Shown here: positions 7,832-15,003 of the stretch, piece by piece | Layout of the letters: each line of letters opens with the position of its first letter | Position numbering within the stretch: position 1 is the first letter of the stretch | Virus record (IMG/VR): IMGVR_UViG_3300030380_004024 | Location: 1-22,611 of that record | Origin: a virus | DNA: 22,611 nt | Strand: one strand, 5' to 3' | Made by a program: the position numbers and the translations under genes | Notes under the pieces: model-generated | What the model was told of the DNA's origin: nothing | The model's database searches: none | What the model saw: only the letters and a program-made list of their open reading frames with translations

Positions 7832-8245
7832 TTACGATGCGGCTGATTGAGAAATTACAGCAAACTCTACAGTGACGCCTGCATCACTAGTGTCAATGTC
7901 AATATCCAACGTCCCGTCATATGGGAAGAAGCACCAATCCCCAGGATAAAGTCTACCCAAAGGCTCGTTTGCACTAGAATCAATATCGACTGTCACAAAC
8001 TTGGTCCCAGAAGTGTTTGCATTTCTGATGTAAACCTTGTGAGCAACAGTAGTATCTGCGTAGTCAGCGGCAGCGATGATGTTTTTATCACTTTGAGCTG
8101 CAGAAAAAACAAGAGTGGTTACTCCTGTAAACTGATCCAAACCAGTGACATTCGAGTCTGCCTTTGTCAAGATTGCAGTACTGTTGAGGTTTGTTGCATC
8201 CCCAGTAATATCACTAGTAAGTGTTATGCTTGCTGTTGTTGCCAT
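7832..8245 (-). CDS. Small beta-rich virion protein, tandem paralog 1 (first of the array)
   Basis: A 137-residue protein with its own promoter box 18 nt before the ATG. It has the family landmarks: MATTASITLTSD, TKADSNVTGLDQFTGVTTL, DYADTTVAHKVYIRNANTSG and GRLYPGDWCFFPYDGTLDI, ending VTVEFAVISQSAAS. As the first gene after the promoter it heads the unit that continues through the tandem copies, the scaffold and the capsid gene to the terminator at 3181-3210. High expression would be expected of capsid-associated proteins. Confidence 0.77.
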   Translation of the reverse strand: MATTASITLTSDITGDATNLNSTAILTKADSNVTGLDQFTGVTTLVFSAAQSDKNIIAAADYADTTVAHKVYIRNANTSGTKFVTVDIDSSANEPLGRLYPGDWCFFPYDGTLDIDIDTSDAGVTVEFAVISQSAAS

Positions 8246-8263
8246 TGCATTTTATGTTTGACA

Positions 8264-8271
8264 CAAATATA
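8264..8271 (-). promoter_or_regulatory. Bacteroidota-type -7 promoter box for the capsid operon
   Basis: TATATTTG on the minus strand, 18 nt upstream of the ATG at 8245 and 4 nt past the stop codon of the preceding basic protein gene. It would drive the paralog array, scaffold and capsid genes. Confidence 0.78.
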
Positions 8272-8275
8272 GTGA

Positions 8276-8494
8276 TTATTTCTTTTTGCCCTTGCCACTC
8301 TTGCCTGCTCTGATTTTAGCAGCTTCTTTTCTTCCAAAATCAGATTTTACTCTTGCCATAGCCCAGGCATGCTGAGACACTTTGGGTCTATTACCAGAGC
8401 TCATATAAGCAGCTAGACCTCTTCGATACACTTGTTTTTGTGCAGCGTCAAGGCCAGACATCCCCCCACCTTTCTTAAACTTCTTGACTTTCAT
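8276..8494 (-). CDS. Very basic mini-protein (72 aa)
   Basis: Begins MKVKKFKKGGGMSGLDAAQK and ends KIRAGKSGKGKKK, with a central NRPKVSQHAWAMARVKSDF. Similar 'HAWAM.RV..F' small proteins occur in marine phages, without known function. It is the last of five basic genes in a row and its start overlaps the previous stop (TAATG). Charge and position suggest a packaged, DNA-contacting or capsid-lumen protein, but this is only an inference. Confidence 0.65.
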   Translation of the reverse strand: MKVKKFKKGGGMSGLDAAQKQVYRRGLAAYMSSGNRPKVSQHAWAMARVKSDFGRKEAAKIRAGKSGKGKKK

Positions 8495-8682
8495 TACATA
8501 CCCATAATTTTCTTGGCTCTAGCTCTTTGCTTTGGGTCTTTCAAAAGGGCCTGCATAAGGCTACCACCATCTTTGTAAACTTTGCCGCCAGCCATATACA
8601 TTGGCATCTTACCGCCTCCTGGCATTTTTTTAGCCATTCGCATGCCTTTCATTCCAAGGCCCTCCTTTTTTTTGTGATACAT
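8494..8682 (-). CDS. Very basic Met/Gly/Lys-rich mini-protein (62 aa)
   Basis: The sequence is low complexity: MYHKKKEGLGMKGMRMAKKM, followed by PGGGKMPMYMAGGKVYKDGG and a helical end LMQALLKDPKQRARAKKIMG. About a quarter of the residues are Lys or Arg, and Met is unusually frequent. The 'GGKVYKDGG' element is a hallmark of small basic phage proteins of unknown role. The start context is AT-rich, 4 nt after the upstream stop. Coding is supported by its tight packing between two similar genes and the TAATG link to the next. Confidence 0.62.
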   Translation of the reverse strand: MYHKKKEGLGMKGMRMAKKMPGGGKMPMYMAGGKVYKDGGSLMQALLKDPKQRARAKKIMGM

Positions 8683-8686
8683 ATTG

Positions 8687-8956
8687 TTAGATTTTATCGC
8701 GTTGTTTCATAAGTCTTTTGAGTCGAGCTTCTACAGCAGGTGGAAACCCTTTCTTTTGTCTTTGTGATTTGGTTCCTCTGTGCTTTTTGTATATGTCAGC
8801 AATCTGCTGCATAAGCCTTTTTCTCTTAGCTACATCGGCACTACCCCGTGTATACTTCGGATTGAACTTCATGCCTTTCTTAGCAGACTTGGGTTTCTTG
8901 CCAGCCTTCTTCATGGCAATGGCAATAGCCGCTTGTTGTGCTAAATTTTTAGACAT
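8687..8956 (-). CDS. Very basic mini-protein (89 aa)
   Basis: Starts MSKNLAQQAAIAIAMKKAGK, followed by a Lys-rich stretch (KKPKSAKKGMKFNPKYTRG) and a long basic helix (AKRKRLMQQIADIYKKHRGT, then VEARLKRLMKQRDKI). Its start overlaps the previous stop as TAATG. The Lys/Arg content and helical C-terminal half resemble small internal virion or nucleoid-like proteins, but I recognise no family. It belongs to the basic block between portal and capsid modules. Confidence 0.64.
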   Translation of the reverse strand: MSKNLAQQAAIAIAMKKAGKKPKSAKKGMKFNPKYTRGSADVAKRKRLMQQIADIYKKHRGTKSQRQKKGFPPAVEARLKRLMKQRDKI

Positions 8957-9213
8957 TACTTCTTTGGGTGATTTACCAATTTGAAGTCTGCCTTAGGCAC
9001 GGCACCTGGATGTGGCTTGTATTCTCCTTTCATGAGATAATATCTCCCATCCTCAAGCATCCAATGGTGTCCTTTTGGCGGGTCAATAGCTACCTTTTTG
9101 TTTGAGATAGAAAGCTTTGGAGCCTTTTCTCCTTTCTTAAGAACCTTCATGCCTTTTTGAGCCTTGGGTGGTCTTCCTACTTGATCTCCATATGTACCTT
9201 TTCCTTGTGGCAT
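8956..9213 (-). CDS. Basic small phage protein with KGTYG...GRPPK motif (85 aa)
   Basis: Starts MPQGKGTYGDQVGRPPKAQK, a leader known in small marine-phage proteins of unknown function. The middle is Lys-rich, and residues 49-70 (HHWMLEDGRYYLMKGEYKPH) form the most conserved-looking part. The GRPPK stretch is AT-hook-like. The start is in an A-rich context (TTAAAATAAAAAAT before ATG) 10 nt after the 102-residue gene. No enzyme motif is seen. Confidence 0.66.
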   Translation of the reverse strand: MPQGKGTYGDQVGRPPKAQKGMKVLKKGEKAPKLSISNKKVAIDPPKGHHWMLEDGRYYLMKGEYKPHPGAVPKADFKLVNHPKK

Positions 9214-9223
9214 ATTTTTTATT

Positions 9224-9532
9224 TTAACAGTTCCACTTTCTTAGAGCTTTGTTGATACGAGAGTTTGGATCTCTCGCAGTCTTTGCACTGGTTAATCTTT
9301 TCTTCATCCCCTTCATTCGAGCGCAGAAAGACTTACGTCTCTTTGCAGCTTTGCTGCCAGCCTTGAGCTTAGAAGGTTTAGTCGTAACGGCAGTCTTTAG
9401 CTTGCTGCCAGGATTGGCTGCGCGATATCTCCTGACACCTTTTGCCGTCAAGCCACCAGAAGCGGACTTATCTCCGCTCTTTACAGAAAACTTTTTGGGC
9501 ATTCTGCCCTTTCTTTTCTTTACTCGTGGCAT
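9224..9532 (-). CDS. Conserved basic phage protein with KSFCARM...KALRKWNC ending (102 aa)
   Basis: About one residue in three is Lys or Arg. The C-terminal half, KRRKSFCARMKGMKKRLTSA and then DPNSRINKALRKWNC, matches a small conserved protein I know from many phages (a DUF6321-like family) with two conserved cysteines near 'SFCARM' and at the 'WNC' end. Function is unknown. It is the first gene of the basic block. The promoter box lies only 4 nt before this ATG, so the mRNA is probably leaderless if this start is right. A second Met at residue 11 would give a leader of about 30 nt. Confidence 0.8.
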   Translation of the reverse strand: MPRVKKRKGRMPKKFSVKSGDKSASGGLTAKGVRRYRAANPGSKLKTAVTTKPSKLKAGSKAAKRRKSFCARMKGMKKRLTSAKTARDPNSRINKALRKWNC

Positions 9533-9536
9533 ATGA

Positions 9537-9544
9537 CAAATATA
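9537..9544 (-). promoter_or_regulatory. Bacteroidota-type -7 promoter box, 4 nt before an ATG
   Basis: TATATTTG on the minus strand with 4 nt (TCAT) between the box and the ATG at 9532. In Bacteroidota the start site falls a few nucleotides after the box, so the transcript would begin at or next to the start codon. Confidence 0.72.
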
Positions 9545-9555
9545 AACACAACAAT

Positions 9556-9693
9556 TTATACAGTGATCTGAACCGACACCTCAGATGAAGCATCGAGAAC
9601 AGGCATTGTAACTGTCGAAGAAGCTTCAGAAGCAACAGAAATATCAGCTCCAATTCTTTGTATCTGCGGAAGATTTATTGTTACTTCAGACAT
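9556..9693 (-). CDS. 45-residue hypothetical protein of the portal operon
   Basis: A short frame, ATG at 9693 to TAA at 9556-9558, translating MSEVTINLPQIQRIGADISV followed by ASEASSTVTMPVLDASSEVS and VQITV. It starts 2 nt after the stop of the 148-residue gene and fills the gap to the next promoter. Alternating hydrophobic/Ser/Thr residues suggest two or three beta strands. It is acidic, unlike the basic block that follows. Coding is supported by spacing, lack of other content and the beta-strand periodicity. It may be a small virion protein. Function is unknown. Confidence 0.6.
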   Translation of the reverse strand: MSEVTINLPQIQRIGADISVASEASSTVTMPVLDASSEVSVQITV

Positions 9694-9695
9694 CG

Positions 9696-10142
9696 TTATG
9701 CAAATCTTGTTGTCACGTCTTCATTAACGATAAACGAACCTCTAACCCATGTTTGCACATTATCTATTGCGCCACCAATAATGGTGTTTGCCTGCAAGTC
9801 GTATACATAGACACCACTTGCAATTTTAGACATTTCCTCAGCAGTGATAACTATTCTAATCTTTCCGTCAGAACCGTCTGATGTCACGTTTTCAATAGTT
9901 ACGTTGCTAACCCTGTCCCTGCGTGCATTGCTATTGGTTGAAAGTCTTGAGTTATCTCCGTCATCGGTTGCAAAGTCTCTCACTTCAAAGCTAAAAGTAT
10001 AAACAGGAACAGCACCGTCTATATCACCAACATTGATCACGGTGCCAGTGGAGTCCTTAAAAGTTAGGAGCAAACGAAAAGTATCACCCCTACGACAAGT
10101 TATGTCGAGCTTTTGAGCTACGTCTAAATTTACTGAAGACAT
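9696..10142 (-). CDS. BppU-N-like small virion protein (148 aa)
   Basis: The start overlaps the portal stop by one base (TAATG). The protein opens MSSVNLDVAQKLDITCRRGD, followed by TFRLLLTFKDSTGTVINVGD, then TFSFEVRDF and GVYVYDLQAN, and ends VQTWVRGSFIVNEDVTTRFA. The 'D.T.RRGDTF...LTFKD..G...' start and the 'YVYDLQ......W..G.F.V..DVT' end resemble the N-terminal domain of BppU-type baseplate/virion proteins, a beta barrel used for attachment. Placement right after the portal suggests a head-tail or minor head protein. The domain call is from pattern memory. Confidence 0.68.
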   Translation of the reverse strand: MSSVNLDVAQKLDITCRRGDTFRLLLTFKDSTGTVINVGDIDGAVPVYTFSFEVRDFATDDGDNSRLSTNSNARRDRVSNVTIENVTSDGSDGKIRIVITAEEMSKIASGVYVYDLQANTIIGGAIDNVQTWVRGSFIVNEDVTTRFA

Positions 10143-12577
10143 TATCTGTTTATCATTAGGTTGGGTTGAATATCATCCTGTACAGGACCTCTCTCTCCTT
10201 TTCTCTGAGACATAAGTTTGCTTTGCTCTACCGCTTGCTTTGTCACTCTCTTGTCCTTGCGATCCTCTTTGAACGTTTCAAGCTTTTCTCTAAACTGCTG
10301 ATCGTCCTCCTTGAATCCTAGAGTAGCCTGTGCCTTGATGATCTCAATCTCTTTTCTCATCTCGTGCAAAGCTTGAGCAACTTGTATCTCACTTTGCGCC
10401 TTGAGTTGAATCTTCTGAGCCTCTAGCTGAGCTTCTGCTTGCATCTTTTGAGCTTCAACTTGAGCTGCAGCTTGCTGTTGTTGCATCGCCATCTGTTGCT
10501 GCTGCTGAGCCATCTGCTGTTGCTGCTGCATAACCTCGGCCTTTCTCTTCTTTCTCCTTACAATAAGAAGTCTCTCTGCTTGATTAACATCTTTCAAATC
10601 TCTTATGGCCATAGCATCCTCTAGATCTATTTCTTTCTGGCCCAGAGAAATTTGAATCATCTGCTCTATCTCAGCCTTCTCTCTTTGCTCCATCTCTTTC
10701 ACCACGGTAACACCGAAGTTGTACATCTTGAGATCGCTGAAAGATGAAAGCACTTTCATGTTTGCCTCTCCAACGGCATTTTGGTAAACCTTGAAAAGAA
10801 CCGACTCCATTGGCAGTATCTGAAGACACTTTACAACATCCTGACACACCTGCTTAAACAGAGTCATAGAGGCATCAGTGATGTCGTATGTAGCGTTGTT
10901 GCTTGCCTGGATAGCTTGCTCTCTAACTCCCACCAACGCATCAGACTTTGGTGTAGACCCGTCAGTAACCTCATTGATACCCGTGGTATCTCTGATAAGT
11001 CGTAAGTAGTGGTTGTACAAGCCAATAAGCTCGTTGATGTTTCTGATGCTGTTTCCGATCTCTCGGATAGGTGGGTTCTGAAAACCACCATCTGGATTTT
11101 TGCTTCTATAGTAGAAGACACCAGTCTGCTCGTAAATATCATGGAGATCGAGAGGCTGAAGCTCACCAGCTTTACCAAGCTGTACGTTCTCCAATCCTTC
11201 AATATCAATGATCAAGCCATCAGGCTTTGCCTTGGCTATGGCCTGTTGAAGCTTCAGGTGAGTAATCTGAAGCATATCAGCAAAGCCGATGCAGCTGTCA
11301 ACCATTGACTTGGGAACCATGTCCCTCAAGTTCGCCGCCGAAACCGAGTATGAAAGCTTGGCTTTCGATATGTCATGAGCATTTTTGGGAATGTTCATAT
11401 TCTTCCCGTACCCATACAGATGCTTCGTGTTCAGGACATAGCTGCCTCCGTAGATGCATTCAACCTCCATCTTGTATGGAGTGCGCTTAAATACACTGCC
11501 TTGCTTTTCCCTGTATTCAAACCCCTTGAAATAGAATCCGCTGTTGCCGAATCTATTCTCCTTTTCCTCGAAGTAAATGCACTCAACTGACTTGTACTCA
11601 AAGTCTAAGACTTCAACCAGATACTCATCGTAGTCATAAGTGTTTCTCTTAGACATCTCATCGTATCTTCTCTTGTGAAGATTCGCGCTGTTGTTTCCGT
11701 ATTTGCCAGACACAGACTTGGCGATCATTGCAAAGTCCTCTTCAGTAAGATCGTCACCCGCAAGCCTCTTCAGCTCTTGTATAGTAATCTTCTTGATATG
11801 ACCAGCATAAGACAAATCCTTGAATGAAGGATCATCTGTAAAGCTGTGAACAAAGTTGGATGGATCTACATACTCGGTAGCAATACCATAGTTTGGATCG
11901 TTGTGTCTTTTGACTACGGCCATACCGCAGATAGCCACATCGTTTACGCATCTTCTAAACGTAGAATCAAAAAAGTCTGACCAATTAAGAGTCAGATTTA
12001 TACCAAGCTGAGCAGCAATCTCTGCATCGGTCTTGATGTTTGTCCCCATAAAAATCTCAGCCTCTTCCAGAGTATCAGGAATCTCAGAAGGATCTTTCTT
12101 GATGATAAGACCAGACTCTTCTTTGAGGATTTCAAGCTGCTTTTTTGCTTTGACCTCTGCCTCCATCCTCCTCTTCTTCTTGTCCTTCTCCGAGGAAGAC
12201 AGGGGGTCTATCGCTTCAACGTTTGGATAGGGGCTTTTAGAAAGCACGTTGTTTGCTACAATCCGAACAAACTTGGGAAGTATTGGAACTGGAGTAAAGT
12301 CCAGGTTCAACAAAGTTCCATCAGAAGCATTGTTGTCAAGACCCGTAAGAAGTTTTTTGTAGATCGTCGTGTCTTGTGTACCATTGGCATACTTGCGATT
12401 CTTATCAAAAATCTCATGCCTTCTTCTAAATACAGAATGTCTGTCGGCAACACTACCCCACTGGGCCTCTATAGCTTTTGCATACTGCAACCCATAACCC
12501 TTTGACGCTTTTTCTTCGGGCGAAGCCAAGGGATTGGGAAAGCTCGTTCCAGTCCTGGTTCCGCTTTCGTTATACAT
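10142..12577 (-). CDS. Portal protein
   Basis: An 811-residue protein forming the dodecameric DNA channel at one head vertex. Residues 40-120 hold the N-terminal part (FRRRHEIFDKNRKYANGTQD), 195-260 the clip-side beta region, and 505-565 the conserved segment IRNINELIGLYNHYLRLIRD, TGINEVTDGSTP (532-543) and ALVGVREQAIQASNNAT, very like portals of crAss-like podoviruses. Residues 677-811 are a Gln-rich, coiled-coil tail (run of Q from about 684 to 706). It is longer than the usual 500-600 residues, as in that group. The box at 12598-12605 supplies its promoter and terminase lies just upstream. Gene order and length agree. Confidence 0.93.
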   Translation of the reverse strand: MYNESGTRTGTSFPNPLASPEEKASKGYGLQYAKAIEAQWGSVADRHSVFRRRHEIFDKNRKYANGTQDTTIYKKLLTGLDNNASDGTLLNLDFTPVPILPKFVRIVANNVLSKSPYPNVEAIDPLSSSEKDKKKRRMEAEVKAKKQLEILKEESGLIIKKDPSEIPDTLEEAEIFMGTNIKTDAEIAAQLGINLTLNWSDFFDSTFRRCVNDVAICGMAVVKRHNDPNYGIATEYVDPSNFVHSFTDDPSFKDLSYAGHIKKITIQELKRLAGDDLTEEDFAMIAKSVSGKYGNNSANLHKRRYDEMSKRNTYDYDEYLVEVLDFEYKSVECIYFEEKENRFGNSGFYFKGFEYREKQGSVFKRTPYKMEVECIYGGSYVLNTKHLYGYGKNMNIPKNAHDISKAKLSYSVSAANLRDMVPKSMVDSCIGFADMLQITHLKLQQAIAKAKPDGLIIDIEGLENVQLGKAGELQPLDLHDIYEQTGVFYYRSKNPDGGFQNPPIREIGNSIRNINELIGLYNHYLRLIRDTTGINEVTDGSTPKSDALVGVREQAIQASNNATYDITDASMTLFKQVCQDVVKCLQILPMESVLFKVYQNAVGEANMKVLSSFSDLKMYNFGVTVVKEMEQREKAEIEQMIQISLGQKEIDLEDAMAIRDLKDVNQAERLLIVRRKKRKAEVMQQQQQMAQQQQQMAMQQQQAAAQVEAQKMQAEAQLEAQKIQLKAQSEIQVAQALHEMRKEIEIIKAQATLGFKEDDQQFREKLETFKEDRKDKRVTKQAVEQSKLMSQRKGERGPVQDDIQPNLMINR
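10463..10528. repeat. CAG/CAA triplet-rich tract in the portal gene
   Basis: On the minus strand a run of mixed CAG and CAA codons interrupted by ATG and GCC encodes three Gln clusters (QQQQQMAQQQQQMAMQQQQ). Mixed codons suggest selection for glutamine rather than simple slippage. Confidence 0.85.
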
Positions 12578-12597
12578 GTTGGGTATTATGCTTTTTG

Positions 12598-12605
12598 CAA
12601 ATATA
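12598..12605 (-). promoter_or_regulatory. Bacteroidota-type -7 promoter box for the portal
   Basis: TATATTTG on the minus strand, 20 nt before the portal ATG at 12577 and about 22 nt past the terminase stop. It separates portal from terminase transcription. No terminator hairpin is visible between the two. Confidence 0.76.
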
Positions 12606-12627
12606 GTAAATCAACAGTTTTTACATA

Positions 12628-14745
12628 TCACATCTTATAACGCCTAAAAAACTTCTTATCTATAAAGTTTGACTGCACTTTTTTTGCCTTAACCTTTTGA
12701 GCACCAAGCAGTGCCAAACCCGAACTAATCGTAAGGTCAAACTTAGTTCTATCGGTTATCTTGAATCCTATCCAGTCCTCAAGGGTTCTATTGAAATACA
12801 TCTTCCCCATCATGCCAGTTTCGTAATGCAAGCCAACATGATCGTGTATGTAGGCTTCAATTGCCTGAGCATGAGACTGAATGACATCCTGAGAGTTTGA
12901 CGGGATTCCTTTGGTCTTTGTTTTTATGGTAGAATTTGTAGACATCAAATGCTTAGGTCTATCCATTAAGTATCCATCGTAACCTCTTGTCTCAAAGTAT
13001 CTTGCGATGCCGTACTTATTGTTTTCGATTAAGATAGGGTACCCGTAAAACACCGCAGCCATCAAGACGTCTTCGTAGAAGATCTTAGCCAAAGGTGGAC
13101 GGGACGCATACTCCAGCACAAACATGTTTGATGGGTGCTCCATATGAAACTTGTTGTACAGGTGTAGCGCTCCCTTAGACCCCCGCCCATCGACGGTGGC
13201 ATCAAGGTCGTAAGAGTCAACCCCGCCTACCCCCAGCTCTGCATTTGGGGCAATACGCTTGTTACGCTCGTAAAGCTTTTTGTTTCTGAGATCATCAGGG
13301 GGCATCCATGCCACACGGAATCTACCGTTTGGATCAGGCTTGAAAAAAACCTCTGTATCTTTTTGTCCGTCTTTCCAGTGAAAGTTACCTACCACTACTG
13401 GGTTAGGGAAAAGCTCTTCGTTGTACTGAATTTGCTCGTATATCTTACCTATGTTAAATAGGCTACTGTCAATACTATCCCTAAAAGCCTCATCTTCAGT
13501 AAAGGGGAACTGCCTAGTTATCTCATTCAGCTCAGATGCATCATGCTTATAACTGTTTCTTTCATTCTTCAGGTACGTCTTTGATCCCTGATGAATGCTA
13601 TCACCATCAATACCAGGCAGAACTTCACTAGGATCTTCAATGACTGCAAATCCATGTTTATCAAAGAAACCTTCCAAAGCGTCATAAGCAGGTATGAATA
13701 AGCGATAGAGACCGCTTCTAGTTCTTCCATTTGCGTTTCTATCAGTGGGGTTTGAATCAGCCCAAAGGTCTTTGTATTCCTTACCGCCCTTATCCATGGG
13801 GTTCACAGTAGAACCCACCATAGCTTTTCCCACAATCTTGCGCCCCACAATAAGGCACGTGCGCTGAATCCTCCAAGCATCACGAATATCCGTCGGCCTC
13901 TCCCACTTACCCGCCTCATCGAGATACAATATGTGAAGCTTTTCTCCGTCATACGCGTTGTTGGTAGTATTCTTCCAGTTAATTACCGTATTAAGAGCCT
14001 CTCCCGTCTGCGTAGTCTTATTTTTCTTCGTGATTCTCTTACTCGGCTCGCGAAAAGCCAACTCCATGCGTGGGTTAGTGGTACCATCTTGAATGGGTTT
14101 GAAGAAGAAGGGGTAGTGGCGGAACATGTATACCACCTTCTTCATGAATATATTCTCTTGCGCGTCCTTACCAGTCTTTGACTGGATGCCAAGGAGTTTG
14201 TCCTTGACTTGGGTCGCCTCGTCTAGCAGCACAGACGAGCAGATATTCGTGTATCCGCTACGTCTGCACTTGGTATAGAGCTGCCCGATACATCGGGGAT
14301 CCGCCTCACACGCTGCTAAATGTAAGAAAATATTTCTTTGGAACTCAAGAAAGTCTGGATAGCCTATATCCATTCGAGTCCACTGGAGCATCATATAGTG
14401 CCTACCCGTAATATATGTAGGGACACCGTTATTATAAAACCAAAAGCCTTCACGCCTACGGCGAAACTCCTCTTCGATATACGGAGAAAACTTTTCTCGA
14501 AATTCCCTAGGCATCTCCCCCCACTCATCCATAGACTTAATCCGAGACAACTCCTTTGGCATAGGAATCCTCTCCCACAACTGCATGTAGTCTGGATTTC
14601 CATGTCCGACAATTTCTTCTTCGGAAGGCTGAGCGGGAAGTAAAATGACCAACCCACCAAGTTCAATACTTTCACCCTTCGTACCCTTGGGGCAAATTGA
14701 GATAGCAGGCTCATCATATTCTTCTATCTGTACTAGCGTAGACAT
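12628..14745 (-). CDS. terL: Terminase large subunit (packaging ATPase and nuclease)
   Basis: A 705-residue packaging motor that drives DNA through the portal and cuts it. The N-terminal ATPase domain has a Walker-A-like CRRSGYTN (160-167), which lacks the usual lysine of GKT/S, Walker B ILYLDEA (272-278) and the coupling motif GSTVN (311-315). The C-terminal RNase-H-like nuclease has D510 in GVGGVDSYDLD, E574 in ILIENN and probably D670 in KFDLTISSG. It starts 10 nt after the tRNA-Arg gene in an AT-rich context without a Shine-Dalgarno sequence. Length suits Bacteroidota podoviruses. Portal and capsid genes follow. Confidence 0.95.
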   Translation of the reverse strand: MSTLVQIEEYDEPAISICPKGTKGESIELGGLVILLPAQPSEEEIVGHGNPDYMQLWERIPMPKELSRIKSMDEWGEMPREFREKFSPYIEEEFRRRREGFWFYNNGVPTYITGRHYMMLQWTRMDIGYPDFLEFQRNIFLHLAACEADPRCIGQLYTKCRRSGYTNICSSVLLDEATQVKDKLLGIQSKTGKDAQENIFMKKVVYMFRHYPFFFKPIQDGTTNPRMELAFREPSKRITKKNKTTQTGEALNTVINWKNTTNNAYDGEKLHILYLDEAGKWERPTDIRDAWRIQRTCLIVGRKIVGKAMVGSTVNPMDKGGKEYKDLWADSNPTDRNANGRTRSGLYRLFIPAYDALEGFFDKHGFAVIEDPSEVLPGIDGDSIHQGSKTYLKNERNSYKHDASELNEITRQFPFTEDEAFRDSIDSSLFNIGKIYEQIQYNEELFPNPVVVGNFHWKDGQKDTEVFFKPDPNGRFRVAWMPPDDLRNKKLYERNKRIAPNAELGVGGVDSYDLDATVDGRGSKGALHLYNKFHMEHPSNMFVLEYASRPPLAKIFYEDVLMAAVFYGYPILIENNKYGIARYFETRGYDGYLMDRPKHLMSTNSTIKTKTKGIPSNSQDVIQSHAQAIEAYIHDHVGLHYETGMMGKMYFNRTLEDWIGFKITDRTKFDLTISSGLALLGAQKVKAKKVQSNFIDKKFFRRYKM

Positions 14746-14755
14746 TATTTAATTG

Positions 14756-14829
14756 TACACCTGTCAGGACTCGAACCTGAAACCTACGCATTAGAAGTGC
14801 GTTGCTCTATCCTGTTGAGCTACAGATGC
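14756..14829 (-). tRNA. tRNA-Arg(UCU)
   Basis: A 74-nt cloverleaf on the minus strand: acceptor GCATCTG/CAGGTGT (with two wobbles), D-arm GCTC/GAGC, anticodon stem ACGCA/TGCGT with loop CTTCTAA (anticodon UCU, reading AGA), T-arm TCAGG-TTCGAGT-CCTGA, discriminator A. No CCA is encoded. It sits between the lipoprotein gene and terL, 9 nt from the former and 10 nt from the latter. Phage tRNAs often supply codons rare in the host; AGA is common in this window. Confidence 0.95.
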
Positions 14830-14838
14830 AGCGAAGGA

Positions 14839-15003
14839 TTAGACGCAGTCAGGACATTGTGGCTCACCTAGGTTTCCAATGTCTGGAAATGATGGGCCCT
14901 GCTGCTTCCAATCGTGGTAGCGGTGGTGCTTTCTCACGGTAGAGTGAGGGGCGCAGCTAGAGAACAAAAAGGCAATTGAGAGTAGAGTAAAAATAAATTT
15001 CAT
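14839..15003 (-). CDS. Small lipoprotein (54 aa)
   Basis: ATG at 15003 overlaps the stop of the metallopeptidase-like gene (ATGA) and the frame ends with TAA at 14839-14841. It reads MKFIFTLLSIAFLFSSCAPH, a short basic n-region, a hydrophobic core and a lipobox L-F-S-S-C17, so it should be lipidated at Cys17 in the inner or outer membrane. The mature part is only 38 residues with a His/Arg cluster (VRKHHRYHDW) and a C-terminal CPDCV. Small phage lipoproteins can be Rz1-like spanin subunits or block superinfection; neither is shown here. A chance ORF with such a signal peptide is unlikely. Confidence 0.8.
   Translation of the reverse strand: MKFIFTLLSIAFLFSSCAPHSTVRKHHRYHDWKQQGPSFPDIGNLGEPQCPDCV

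Noticed and set aside
7847-8272. 141-residue plus-strand ORF antisense to a tandem paralog
   Set aside because: Cys/Ser-rich shadow; the minus frame is a clear paralog of its neighbours.
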